64,000 bases of DNA, from positions 13,438,001-13,502,000 of the forward strand of contig CM057844.1 in assembly GCA_030068075.1 (NCBI GenBank). Reading direction: 5' to 3'. The notes beneath the pieces were generated by a model. That model was not told where the DNA came from. It saw only the letters and a program-made list of their open reading frames with translations, and did not search any database. The DNA is from Paguma larvata (taxonomy: Eukaryota; Chordata; Mammalia; Carnivora; Viverridae). This document shows, in pieces, positions 23,901 to 34,797 of this stretch. The position numbers and the translations under genes are program-made. Position 1 is the first letter of the stretch. Each line of letters begins with the position of its first letter.

Positions 23901-24864
23901 CAGGAAAAAGCCTCTTTGACCTAAGACGCACCAATTTCCTACTCGACACGTCTCCAAAGGCAAGAGAATTAAAAGCAAAGATGAACTATTGGGACCTCAT
24001 CAAGATAAAAAGCTTCTGCACAGCAAAAGAAACAACCAACAAAACGAATAGGCAACCAACGGAATGGGAAAAGATCATCGCAAATGACATATCGGATAAA
24101 GGACTAAATCTAAAATTTATAAAGAACTTACCAAACTCCAAACCCGAAAAACAAACAACCCAGTGAAGAAATGGGCAGATGATATGAATAGACACTTCTC
24201 CAAAGAGGACATTCAGATGGCCAACAGACACATGAAACAATGCTCAATGTCACTCATCATCAGGGAAATACAAATCAAAACCACACTGAGATACCACCTC
24301 ACACCAGTCAGAGTGGCTAAAATGAACAAATCAGGAAACTATAGATGCTGGCGAGGATGTGGAGAAGTAGGCACCCTCCTACACTGTTGGTGGGAATGCA
24401 AACTGGTGCAGCCACTCTGGAAAACGGTGTGGAGGTTCCTCAAAAAAATGAAAATAGAGCTACCCTATGATCCAGCAATTGCCCTGCTAGGAATCTACCC
24501 AAGAGACACAGAAATGCTGATGCATAGGAGCACATGTACCCCAATGTTCATAGCAGCACTTTCGACAATAGCCAAATCATGGAAAGAGACCAAGTGCCCA
24601 TCAACTGACGAATGGATAAAGAAGTTATGGTACTTATATACAATGGACTACTACGTGGCAATGAGAAAAAATGAAATCTGGCCATGTGTAGCCAGATGGA
24701 TGGAACTGGAGGGTATTATGTTAAGTGAAATAAGTCAGTCAGAAAAAGACAGATACCATATGTTTCCACGAATAGGTGGACTTTGTGAGACTAAGCAAAA
24801 GCCAGGGGGAGGGGAAGAGGGGAAAGGAAAAAAAGACACAGAGAGGGAGGGAGATAAAACATAA
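20943..24864 (+). pseudogene. L1 ORF2 (endonuclease/reverse transcriptase), broken
   Basis: Expected start ATG at 20943; the family product is about 1,275 residues with an APE-type endonuclease, a reverse transcriptase and a C-terminal cysteine-rich segment. Visible parts are LNVNGLNAP near the N terminus, YAPNSGAPKF, GDLNTPLSALDRS and LSDHNALKLE of the endonuclease, [13 protein letters not shown] and the catalytic FADD at 23057-23068 of the reverse transcriptase, and [18 protein letters not shown] near the end. There are four lesions: a frameshift between about 21060 and 21077, an in-frame TGA at 21707-21709 where the family has Trp, an in-frame TAA at 22028-22030, and a second frameshift between about 24115 and 24160. 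The largest uninterrupted piece, to 24166, carries the whole reverse transcriptase palm. A 233-codon frame at 24163-24864 holds the C terminus. The catalytic residues I can see are intact, so decay looks recent. Confidence 0.95.
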
Positions 24865-25022
24865 GAGACTCTCAAAGACTAAGAAAAAAACTGAGGGTAA
24901 GGGGGATGAGGGAGGGGGGAGAGGGGGTGATGGGCATTAAAAAGGGCACATGTTGGGATGAACACTGGGTGTTATATGTAAACCAATTTGAAAATAAACT
25001 ATTATAAAAAAAATAAATAAAT
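24865..25022 (+). other. L1 3' UTR, G-rich tract and poly(A) signal
   Basis: Short purine-rich 3' UTR. G runs of 5, 3, 6 and 5 within 24901-24927 can form a G-quadruplex on the sense strand, a conserved feature of mammalian L1 3' UTRs. AATAAA lies at 24993-24998, followed by an A-rich AAATAAATAAAT tail. Confidence 0.88.
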
Positions 25023-25035
25023 AAAAGAAAAGTAG
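25023..25035 (+). repeat. Target-site duplication, L1 3' side
   Basis: AAAAGAAAAGTAG, an exact match to 19329-19341, directly after the A-rich tail. Confidence 0.95.
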
Positions 25036-25284
25036 CATTACCCTAGTTGATCACATACATTAGGGACCAGATTTTTCACCCCAACACATATTTTCCAAAG
25101 GTCATTATCTCCCTTTTTGAAGATGATTTGCACCACAGTTCAGCCTGATAAAGTGATTATGCCTGACTGTAACTTCTAAAAGAAAGTCAAGATTATTTTA
25201 AGCAAAGGAAGCATTCTTTAAATTTTTCTAAAGTCCCTAAATTGACAGCTTTAAATGACGATGTGAATTGAGAAGGGATATGGA

Positions 25285-26445
25285 CACCATCAGGGAAATA
25301 CAAATCAAAACCACACTGAGGTACCACCTCACACTGGTGAGAGTGGCTAAAATGAACAAATCAGGAAACTATAGATGCTAGCGAGGATGTGGAGAAACAG
25401 GCACCCTCTTACACTGTTTGTGGGAATGCAAACTGGTGCAGTGACTCTGGAAAATGGTGTGGAGGTTCCTCAAAAAAATATAAATAGAACTACCCTAAGA
25501 CCCAGCACTGCTAGGAATTTACCCAAGAGATATAGGAGTGCTGATGCATATGGCCACATGTACCTATAGCAGCACTTTTTTTAAAACTATTTATTGTCAA
25601 ATTGGTTTCCATACAACACCCAGTGCTCATCCCAACAAGTGCCCTTCTCAGTGCCCGTCACCCAGTCTCCCCGCTCCCATACCTTCCTCAACCCTCAGTT
25701 TGTTCTTAGTATTTAAGAGTCTCTTATGTTTTGTCTCCCTCCTCCTCTGTGGTTTTTTTCTTTCCCCTCTTCCCCTCCCCCATGGCTTTCTGCTAAGTCT
25801 CTCAAATTCCACCTATGCATGGAAACATATGGTATCTATCTTTCTCTGACTAACTTATTTCTCTTAGCATAATACCCTCCAGTTCCATCTATGTTGCCAA
25901 ACATGGCCAGATTTCATTCTTTCTCATGCCACGTAGTATCCCATTACGTGTGTGTGTGTGTGTGTGTGCTATAGCAGCACTTTTGACAATAGCCAAATCA
26001 TGGAAAGAGATTAAGTGTCCATCAACTGATGAATGGATAAAGAAGACGTGGTTTATATATATAATGGAATACTATGTGGCAATGAGAAAGAATGAAATCC
26101 GGCCATGTGTAGCAACGTGGATGGAACTGGAGGGGATTATGCTAAGTGAAATAAGTCAGTCAGAGAAAGACAGATACCATATGTTTCCATGCATAGGTGG
26201 ACTTTGAGAGACTTAGCAGAAGACCATGGGAGAGAGGAAGAGGGGGGAAAGCCATAGAGAGGGAGGGAGACAAAACATAAGAGACTCTTAAATACAACAA
26301 ACAAATTCTTAAATAAAACAAACTGAGGGTTGGTGGGGAGTATGGGAGGGGGGAGAGTGGGTGACGGGCATTGAGGAGGGCACTTGTTGGGATGAGCACT
26401 GGGTGTTGTATGGAAACCAATTTGACAATAAATTATAAAAAAAGA
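25285..26445 (+). mobile_element. 5'-truncated felid L1, interrupted by another L1
   Basis: Sense L1 covering the last part of ORF2 and the 3' UTR. It starts at 'caccatcagggaaatac' (corresponding to about 24256 of the full-length copy) and ends 'ttgacaataaattata' plus A's. Flanks GAGAAGGGATATGGA (25270-25284) and GAGAACTGATATGGA (26446-26460) match at 13 of 15 positions. The 3' end differs from the full-length L1 ('ttgacaataaatta' against 'ttgaaaataaacta'), so it belongs to a different subfamily. The reading frame is broken. Confidence 0.93.
25580..25968 (-). mobile_element. Antisense L1 3' fragment nested in an L1
   Basis: Antisense L1 3' UTR and ORF2 C-terminal sequence inside the sense L1 above. 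Exact 16-bp copies of CTATAGCAGCACTTTT flank it at 25564-25579 and 25969-25984. It ends on the right in a (GT)n run at 25948-25968, which lies where ORF2 normally has a TATATA stretch. The A tail is very short. Confidence 0.93.
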
Positions 26446-26696
26446 GAGAACTGATATGGAAAACTAAGCCTCATTATTTGAGTATCACAGTGTTATAGAT
26501 CTCAAAATCTTATAAGTTAACTTGAAGTGAACATCCTTAATTTATACTTGAGCTGAATTTGAAGCCTTAGAAAGGAGAGAGCAAGTCTTCTATGATTGTG
26601 AAGCCTGCTGTCCTATTAAATAAAGTGCATGAAATGTTCAAAAGTAAATGAAGGTCAGAGATGCGGAGCTTAAAAACATATCAGACTAGATATTTT

Positions 26697-26895
26697 GATT
26701 AATATTTTTATAAAGTATAGTTGACATACATTACATTAGTTTCAGGAGTACAACACAGTGATTCAACAAGTTTATGTTATGCTGTGTTTACTATAAATGC
26801 AGCTACCGTATGTCACCGTACAATGCTATTAAAATACCATTAACTCTATATGCTCTATGCTGTATCTTTATTCCTTTAACTTATTCATTCCAAGG
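26697..26895 (-). mobile_element. Older L1 (L1MA-like) 3' end, antisense
   Basis: Text of an old L1 3' end in antisense: 'gtatagttgacatacatta', 'gtttcaggagtacaacacag', 'caccgtacaatgctattaaa' and 'aacttattcattcca'. Related to the copy at 33272. Confidence 0.7.
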
Positions 26896-28859
26896 TGAAT
26901 GGATATTTTAATATAAAAACATCATCTACTTAGTTTGTTCTTCTTGCCAAAAGGCCTGTAGAGAAAATTCTATACACCTAGGTTTACTAATAGAAGCAAA
27001 GGATTATGGCATCAGGGTTATTTAAATATTTGAAGTTTGATTTTGACTAGCTGCTGAAGGATGAATATGCTTCTGCAGAGAGAACTAGATTGTTGAGTAA
27101 TTGGCCTTGACTTCATGCAAACATCAAAACTTCTATAAAGTGAAGCCTGTAACTCTACCCATAACTTTCTCCTTTTTGGACTCAGTTCATATCATTGGAA
27201 ACTTTAGTAAGTTTCATTTTTACCTTAAAAAAAAAACCACAAAGTAAACCATATCCGTCCACCAAACACTTCCTGAAAGTGTAATACATCAGGAATAGTG
27301 AGTATTTTGAAAATGACCTCATGACATTTACTCTATTATGTGGGCCATATCCTTTTGCTGTTTAGTGTTTTCCTAGCATTATAAGAGAATTGTGTATTTT
27401 CAATGGATTTTTTCTCAACGAAATAGTTTTATTTACAAAGTGACCTTTACAATAGAAAAATGACCATATTGCACATTAAACTATTCACATGTCACAGATA
27501 CTCAGTGAGCCTGGGAGAGTTGATAGTTCTCTTGGATCTCCAACTGAGGACTTCAATCTAACAAGTAAAAATATACTCTCATTTGCCAAAAACCCATTAG
27601 AGCATATACCAAAAGTTTCAAGACTATAGTACGGGAAATGCAAATGTAATCACATAATACGTGTAATTTGTTTACAATTCATGGAAGATTGCTAGTTTAA
27701 AAAAGTATCAATAATCTATGAAATATCTGTTAATATCGATAAAATTTGATTTTGTGATTCAGAAAAGATGAAGTTATTTATCTTGAGTGGGTTGTAGAAG
27801 TCCCTGATGCATTAATTTAATGTTTTTCAACACAACAACACTATAATAAAGGCATGTATTTCTAATGCCTACAAAGAGGAAAGAGATAGAAAACAGTGTT
27901 CCACTGATGAAGGTACACTGGATTTTTCAATTTGATATAGTGGTGTGATTACGACTTTAAAATTGGTTATACATTTGCCAAATGTAACTGTATGTGATCA
28001 TAAGCCAGGTACTAGAACATATTTTCAACTCCCACTAAATCACTCTACCAGTTGAACCACGCACCACTAGTAATTATTATAGCCATTCTAATGAAGTATT
28101 TTGTAGGCAAGCACTTGGAAATCTAGTACTTCAGAAACATAAGACATTTCTCTGGTTTTTTCATCTTATGATGTGAAGGTACAGCTTTTGAATTTCCCTT
28201 TTCAGGTACTTTCTGATACCTGATTCAACGCCTTTATGTCTATTTTCTGGTGGTGGGTCAGGTTTTGGGATAGGAGGGTTAGGAGGTGTACATGGGTAGC
28301 AGGGGGTAACTTCCCAGAAGATCCTATAGTGGAATTCATACAAAAAAGGGTCGCATTATTGAAATTAAAATTTAAAAACTTTTCAAAAAGGTGGAGAAAA
28401 AGAAGAAATGCTTTCTTTGAAAACTAAAGATAAGAAAGAAACTTAATGTTGTAACTGGGCAGAGCTCTGTGATAAAATATCTATTGTCGATACCTTTTAC
28501 AAAGATGAAACAATGCTTAGGAGTTCTCAGGAATGCCTCATTTTATTAACATAGTGCAAAGAAACAGATTAATTTTCCTTTGAAATACATTTGGTTTAAA
28601 AATTCTCAAGGAAAAAAACTGTATTTCGTCCAGTGTATTTCAATTTTGTCAAAAGAGTTATACCTGAGAAACATACAAAAGTATTAGCCAATTTGAAAAT
28701 CTAATGTCTTTCCATGGCAGTTAACTTCCCTCCTCCAGTTAATATTTGAAGGAAACTGAAGAGAATTTTGATCTTTACCAAAAAATAAAAAATATAATTT
28801 TAAATCAAATACAGTGCGCATACTTGGTACGGTAAATATTGGCACCATTCCATGGTAAA
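26896..28859. other. Gene-free, unassigned DNA
   Basis: AT-rich unique-looking sequence. Around 28235-28330 is a short G-rich patch that opens 60-codon frames on both strands, without domain similarity that I can name. Confidence 0.4.
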
Positions 28860-28985
28860 TACAGGTTTAATGAACATCTATTAAGAGATAAGCACCATAC
28901 TACTCACTGGAATATTAATATGAATATAACTCAAACCCTACCTTTACAGAGATTTTAATTTCATAGATTTTTAAGATACAGGACC
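28860..28985 (-). mobile_element. L2 3' end, antisense
   Basis: 'taatgaacatctattaagag' followed by 'gcaccatactactcactgga' corresponds to the reverse complement of the L2 terminus. Diverged. Confidence 0.45.
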
Positions 28986-29287
28986 ATGTCCAAACTGTAC
29001 CTATCTTCCAATACTTAATCATGAGAAACAACTGTAAGCCGTTGCTCCCAAATGCTGGTCTGATCATGACTATTAATTACTTCAGTTGGAAAAACTATTA
29101 GAATTACTCAGGGCAGCTACTGATGCCCTCTCTGGATAAGTCAGTCCAAGACCATCTTTCTTTACAAATAAGGGTGTCTTTGTGGGAGTGTGTCTAGGCC
29201 TTTAGTAATTTAAATTCTGGTCTCGTCATTCCACTTCCACTCAGGTGTGTATAAGGATAAAAAATAACTTAAAATCTGAAGGCGAAG

Positions 29288-29402
29288 AGTGGTGGTTCTC
29301 AGACTTTTGTATGTAACAAATTCACCTCATAGCTAATATAGAACAGAGAGGCCCAGGTCCCCTAAAGTAGGGTGGGGCCTGCTCTTTGAGAATCATTGAG
29401 CT
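29288..29402. mobile_element. MER5-like hAT DNA transposon remnant
   Basis: Begins 'agtggtggttctcagac' and ends near 'tctttgagaatcattgagc', a decayed terminal inverted repeat pair of MER5 type around a short body with 'ggcccaggtcccc'. Confidence 0.5.
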
Positions 29403-30186
29403 ACAGTTGATCTCTATTCTTAGCCTGAAATTGAGCTCAAATGTATTTATGATTAACATATTAAATTTATATATCTATATCTTAGATTTATAATATATCT
29501 ACACTGATATTCATACAATATAAAAATTGAATAAGGAAGACCTCACTTGAAGGAAGTGATTTGAAAACAACCCAAGGATTTAACTGATCATAAACTTAAC
29601 AGGAGGTAATAGTGTGGTGCCTCTGAGCAAAAGACATAATGCAATTATCCGCTGCACTAAATGACATGCAGTGTATATAAGAACCTAGTATCTCATAAAA
29701 GAAATGGCTCATAACAATGGGAAAGGATAGATTAGTCAATACGCAAAATTGAGGAAACTGGCTTTTGGGGAAAGAATATATCACTTTAGAGTCACTCTTC
29801 CCAGTATTCCCCGAGATAAGCTATATATATATGTATTTTTTTAAATGTGAAAAAGAAAGAAAAAAACATGTCAAAGTGACAGAAAATATGAGAATATATG
29901 TGAACAGGTTCGCAATGGAAAATAATCCCCAAATTTAAAAAGATATAACTGTTTAAAAAGATAAAACTTTGGCGAATTAAAAAAACACTATTTGGAAAAT
30001 TAAATGCCATCAATAATGAAATATATGATAGATTATTATGCTTCCATAACCCCATCTCCTCCTCCCTCAAATTATTTGGTTTCTTTTTTTTCTGTCAAAC
30101 TTATCAAAAGGGCAATCTACTTTTTCTGTCCTTACTTCTATCAACCCCCAAGCCACAAAAATCCTTCTTTCCTAGTCACAATCCAG

Positions 30187-30346
30187 CAGTGATTCTCAAA
30201 TTTCATCTTACAGTATGCAGATTGAGGAGTCCCATCCCTGAGTTTCTGATTTAGTAATTCTGAGTCAAACTTGTGATTCTGCATTTCTAACAGGTTTCTA
30301 GATAATTTGATGCTGCTGATTGTGAACCACACTTTGAAAATCACTG
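30187..30346 (-). mobile_element. MER5A hAT DNA transposon, near complete
   Basis: Terminal inverted repeats CAGTGATTCTCAAA (30187-30200) and TTTGAAAATCACTG (30333-30346) are complementary apart from the central bases. The body has 'ctgcatttctaacaggtttc' and 'gatgctgctgat', which is the antisense MER5A order. Length about 160 bp against about 190 bp for the family. Confidence 0.8.
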
Positions 30347-30689
30347 TCTTACAGAAATTCTCTTAATATGGTAATAGAGCTTTAGTAACTACTAAGACCA
30401 CTGGATTTCAGCCCTTATTTTGCTTAATATCTCAGCATTGTCTATCATGTTTTCCCACTCCCAACTTTTTTAAAGTCTGTCATCCTGGGTTTCAATGACT
30501 TTTTTTATGTTTTTAAAGAATCAATTTCTTTTATTTATATTATACACAAATAGTGCTTGATTAGTGGAGAATTTTTTCTGACAGTCCACAGACCATTATA
30601 GAAAATACTAGTTAAATGTAATATTTTCTCTTAGTATTAAAAATATTAAAATAGATGTTAGAATTTGCTATTTTAATTAGATTCACTTA
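30347..30689. other. Gene-free, unassigned DNA
   Basis: AT-rich sequence with nothing recognisable, ending in the target-site duplication of the next SINE. Confidence 0.4.
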
Positions 30690-30700
30690 AAATATCATCT

Positions 30701-30911
30701 ATTGAGGCACCTGTGTAGCTCAGTTGGTTGGGCATCTGACTTCAGCTCAGGCCATGAGCTCGCGGTTCATGAGTTCAAGCCCCGTGTCAGGCTCTGTGCT
30801 GACAACTCAGAGCCTGAAGCCCACTTCAGACTCTGTGTCTCCCTCTCTCTCTGCCCTCCCTGCTCACACTCTGTCTCTCTTTCTCAAAAATAAATAAACA
30901 TTAAAAATTTT
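30701..30911 (+). mobile_element. CAN-SINE, sense
   Basis: The head 'gaggcacctgtgtagctcag' is followed by 'cgcggttcatgagttcaag', a CT-rich middle and tail 'ctcaaaaataaataaacatt'. Flanked by exact AAATATCATCT copies at 30690-30700 and 30912-30922 (bounds within a base or two). Confidence 0.95.
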
Positions 30912-30998
30912 AAATATCATCTCTTGCCTTCATACCTGGCATCCTAAAGTATAATTATAAGCTAAGAGTAAATAATACACCTTTCCAACTGTATTCTT

Positions 30999-31220
30999 CA
31001 AAAAAAATTTTTTTTAACGTTTTTATTTTTGAGAGACATAGAAACAGATCGTGAGCAGGGGAAAGACAGAGACAGAGGGAGATACAGAATCTGAAGCAGG
31101 CTCCAGGCTCTGATGAGCCGTCAGCACAGAGCCTGATGTGGGGCTCGAACTCACAGACCGTGAGATCATGACCTGAGCCAAAGTCGGCTGCTTAACCGAC
31201 TGAGCCACTCAGGGGGCCCC
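30999..31220 (-). mobile_element. CAN-SINE, antisense, facing the previous SINE
   Basis: Starts with an A/T-rich tail and ends with the antisense head 'aaccgactgagccactcagg'. Exact 14-bp flanks CCAACTGTATTCTT at 30985-30998 and 31221-31234. With the sense copy at 30701 it forms a large inverted repeat with an 87-bp spacer. Confidence 0.95.
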
Positions 31221-31369
31221 CCAACTGTATTCTTAAAGGAAAGGCTCCAATCCATTCACATTAGTATTTATTTTGAATTCTGTTGTTTGTAACTCAGAAT
31301 TCTCATTCATATACCTGGTATATGTCTTCTATAATATAAGCCCTAGTTATCATGTTGCCTTAGTTTTTA

Positions 31370-31745
31370 TTGCCTTGCCTCCCCAATCCTTGTGTGGCAT
31401 CCACACTGGCTTCTCTCCAAACCTTGACAATCAATGTGATATTATACTTCTTTGCCTTCGCCTAGGTAGTTTTCCTCTTATCCGCCTGACAAATTCCCTA
31501 CTTACCCTTCAAGTCTCTGCTCAAATGACCCACACTTTGAGAAAGGATTCTGCCAGATAGAATTTTGTCCTTAGACTTTTCCCAGCATTTTACATATAAC
31601 TTATTATAGCACCTAAGGTATTTAACTCTATGTATTTATACAAAATCCATTAAAATATTAATTCATAAAAGGACTGCTTCATATGCAAGGGCCTAGCACA
31701 GTGTTGATTCAAAGAAATTGCCAATGTTTAATGAATGAATCAGTA
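31370..31745 (+). mobile_element. L2 3' region
   Basis: Sense L2: 'gtctctgctcaaatgaccc', 'aaaggattctgccagat', 'gcctagcacagtgttgattc', ending 'caatgtttaatgaatgaatc', the typical L2 end. Confidence 0.7.
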
Positions 31746-32224
31746 GGCCCAAACCACCAAGCAGTAGTGGTAAACATTGCTTAGATCCAAGGTTAAAGGC
31801 TGAATTGTTTACAGACTCATTCTATTTCTGTGCTACAGCACACATTTCTATCAACTTACCGTGGGATCTGATCAGGACATGAATGATTAACTTATTTTTA
31901 AATGTACCTGGCATATCAGTACCAATAAAAATGTATTTAATAAATTCATATAAGAGAATGAGAAAACAGATAACCTTTTCCTCTTAATTTCTTAGTACAC
32001 ACAACTAATTCCATACTAAAATGGACTTCTAACAGAACAAAATGAGAAATTAGGAAGGTAAAATTAAGAGATATTTATAACTCAGCTATAGGACAAATTT
32101 TGAAAAAAAAATATGTTAAGCTGAGATAATTTTCCACAAGAGTAATTAAAATAAATTTCACAAAAGTTTCAGTTTTTTCAAACATCCCAACTTTAGGATC
32201 ATTTAAACATACTTTGTTTCGCAG

Positions 32225-32228
<4 letters not shown>

Positions 32229-32269
<41 letters not shown>
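32229..32269. repeat. (AC)n microsatellite
   Basis: Uninterrupted AC dinucleotide run of 41 bp, likely polymorphic. Confidence 0.98.
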
Positions 32270-32271
<2 letters not shown>

Positions 32272-32467
32272 AATATCTCAAGTTTTCCCATCATTGTTCT
32301 AATTAAAAAGAAAAAACTTCCTAGAAGTATCATATTAAAATACATGGCACTTATTAAGAAGATAAATTAACGATAATTCAAACTGAAAAGAAAATGCACT
32401 TTCAAGACAAACAATGAGAAAGAATTTTAAGTTATACAGTAGACATAGAAATGAATAATTGTCTTTT

Positions 32468-32685
32468 TTTTTCAATTTTTTTAACGTTTATTTATTTTTG
32501 AGAGACATAGAGACAGAGTATGAGCAAGGGAAGGGCAGAGAGAGAGGGAGACACAGAATCCGAAGCAGGCTCCAGGCTCTGAGCCGTCAGCACAGAGCCC
32601 GACACGGGGCTCGAACTCACAGACCGTGAGATCATGACCTGAGCCGAAGTCGGCCGCTTAACCAACTGAGCCACCCAGGCACCCC
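32468..32685 (-). mobile_element. CAN-SINE, antisense
   Basis: Antisense SINE with a very well preserved head ('accaactgagccacccaggc') and exact 15-bp flanks GAATAATTGTCTTTT at 32453-32467 and 32686-32700. Together these mark it as young. Confidence 0.96.
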
Positions 32686-33271
32686 GAATAATTGTCTTTT
32701 AAAATGTGGACAAAAAGTGTATTCAAATTTTGCTTAGAAAGATATCATTAAAAATATCACTATTAAAAAATAATTTTAAGATTACTGTATGTTTTAAAAA
32801 AATAATCTGCTATAGGTATTATGTTGAAATGTTGATTGTAAAACTCTTGTCTAGTGTATCAGGTAGGATTCAATTCATAGCATTTGTTTTTGGGCATCCA
32901 TTATTTATAAGATTTCAGAAAGATTTCAGCATATGTATATTTGGAAGGGACCAATTTGCTTGAGGACTTCAACTATTTATATTTTTGCAGAAGCATATTC
33001 CTAAGAGCACAACAATGATTTGAAAGAAACCCAGCAAATCAACAGCAAAGGATTCTTACACCCGACAAAGGACATAATAGTGATGACTACTTTCCTTAAT
33101 AAGGGTACATCCTCAACTTTTAAATCAAATATTTTAAGTGGCAAGTTCCACATTGACTTATCATACTTTTTATGAAATATTTTGTTGTGTTTATTTGGAT
33201 GTAAATGATGAATTCTTATGTTCCTGTTCTAAATTATTTATTTCTTTGACGATCTTAATGAACTTAATGTT

Positions 33272-33485
33272 TTAAATTTGAGTATAGTTGACACACAATA
33301 TCATACTAATTGCAGGTGTACAGCAGGATGATTCACCTCTGTCCATTTTGCTGTGCTCACCACAATGTAGCTACTCTCGGTCACCATACAATGCTATTAC
33401 AATATCATTGGCTATATTCCCTATTCTGTGCCTTTTCCTCTCATGACTTATTCATTCTATAACTGGAAGCTGGTATCAATCTCAA
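33272..33485 (-). mobile_element. Older L1 (L1MA-like) 3' end, antisense
   Basis: 'gagtatagttgacacacaat', 'gtcaccatacaatgctatta' and 'gacttattcattctataact' in the order seen in the copy at 26697. Confidence 0.7.
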
Positions 33486-33639
33486 TGAACTTCTTGATCA
33501 AAACTGACCTTTTCTCAACTGTATTCCAGCATGTAGCTAACTGAAGGGTATTTCCTTATTTGCCATTTTTGTGGATCTGTGAATCACTTGGACACCATAA
33601 CCCCAATTTTCTCTTTGGTTCTTTAATTCTTTTGTTTGT

Positions 33640-33750
33640 TTACAGCATTATTGAGGTATATTTGAGATACAAAACTGCGCTTACTTAATGTATAAAATTA
33701 GATGACAAATGCATACATCAGTGATATCATCACCACAATCATGGTGCTTT
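33640..33750 (-). mobile_element. Ancient L1M 3' end, antisense
   Basis: 'acagcattattgaggtatat' followed by 'catcaccacaatcatgg' resembles the antisense 3' end of old L1M elements. Short and diverged. Confidence 0.5.
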
Positions 33751-34572
33751 AATTTTTTATTTAGTGTTCACTTTATTTCCCTCTGTTTTCTTCTTGCTCT
33801 TTCTTCAGTTTTGTTTCTTTATTGTCTTTCTCAATGGCTCTTACCCATCTACCCTCTTCCCTATATCACCTGTAGGTACTTATTTGGTTAGCATCTCACA
33901 ACAGGCCAAGCAATCAAGAAAGAAAACTGATATCTCTTGGTTTCATTTCTTTGCCTGCTTTCTCTGAAAGTGCTTTCTTGAAGAAAACAATTCCCATGGG
34001 CTCCTCCTTTCCCAAGCAAGAAGCTGAATGAGGGTTGTATTGGTTGCATCAGGAGCGTAGTGCCTAATTAACTGCTTGCTCTCTTCTGACTCCACAGACC
34101 TCTAGGGCCGCCTTCTTCTCCATATCAGCTAGGAGACACTGGATATTTACATTGGTCCTTACCCAATATGACCACATTTTAATGATCTGTGGTAGCTAGC
34201 CCAGAGACAGGGATTTCCAGAAAAGAAAGCATGGAGGATATGTCTGTCTAGTGCCTTTACAATAGTTCTGCGTGGTTGTCAGGAATTACCCCACCACACC
34301 ACACCTTCCCCTGCCCAGCTGTGGCTACACGTTACCGTTCTACACTCCATAAGCATCCACCCTAACTTTGACCATTGAGTCATTCTTTAGCCTTGTCTCT
34401 TGTCATTCATAGCAACAAATTTCATTGTAAAGCTGATAAACAAATATTGCTTATCACTGTTTAATGTTATGAACGCAAATTTCAGCCAGCATTACTTTAT
34501 TTTCTCCAAGTATATTTTAAATGGCCAGAACTAATAGCCTTCTTTGATCCATCTACTAAATCTTCATTACTC

Positions 34573-34727
34573 ACAGTGTGGTTCAAAGCCTAGCAACATC
34601 AGTGTCACCTGGGAGCTTGTGAGAAATGCAGATTCTCAGGCCCCACCATAGACTTTATGAGTCAGAATCTGAATTTTGGCAAACTACATGATTCGTGTAC
34701 ACATTAAATTTGAGAGACACCACCCTA
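34573..34727 (+). mobile_element. MER5A hAT DNA transposon remnant
   Basis: 'cagtgtggttcaaagcctag', 'tcacctgggagcttgtgaga', 'aatgcagattctcaggcccc' and 'gagtcagaatctgaatttt' are in sense MER5A order. Confidence 0.75.
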
Positions 34728-34797
34728 AACTTCTCCAAGAATCCCTTTTGGGCTAAATCCAATAATGGTAACTAGATCCTTTTCCGGAAGTACTTTT

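Larger units (their letters stand above)
19342..25022 (+). mobile_element. Full-length felid L1 (LINE-1)
   Basis: A complete-looking 5.68-kb L1 with a GC-richer 5' UTR, ORF1, ORF2, a G-rich 3' UTR and a short AATAAATAAATA tail, bounded by perfect 13-bp target-site duplications. The exact duplications, clean ends and intact ORF1 argue for a recent insertion on the felid lineage. ORF2 is broken in four places, so the copy cannot retrotranspose by itself. Two nearby L1 fragments (11.6-12.5 kb and 25.3-26.4 kb) are its close relatives. The 3' wording 'tttgaaaataaactattata' is shared with the 11.6-kb copy, which puts these two in one subfamily. Confidence 0.96.
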
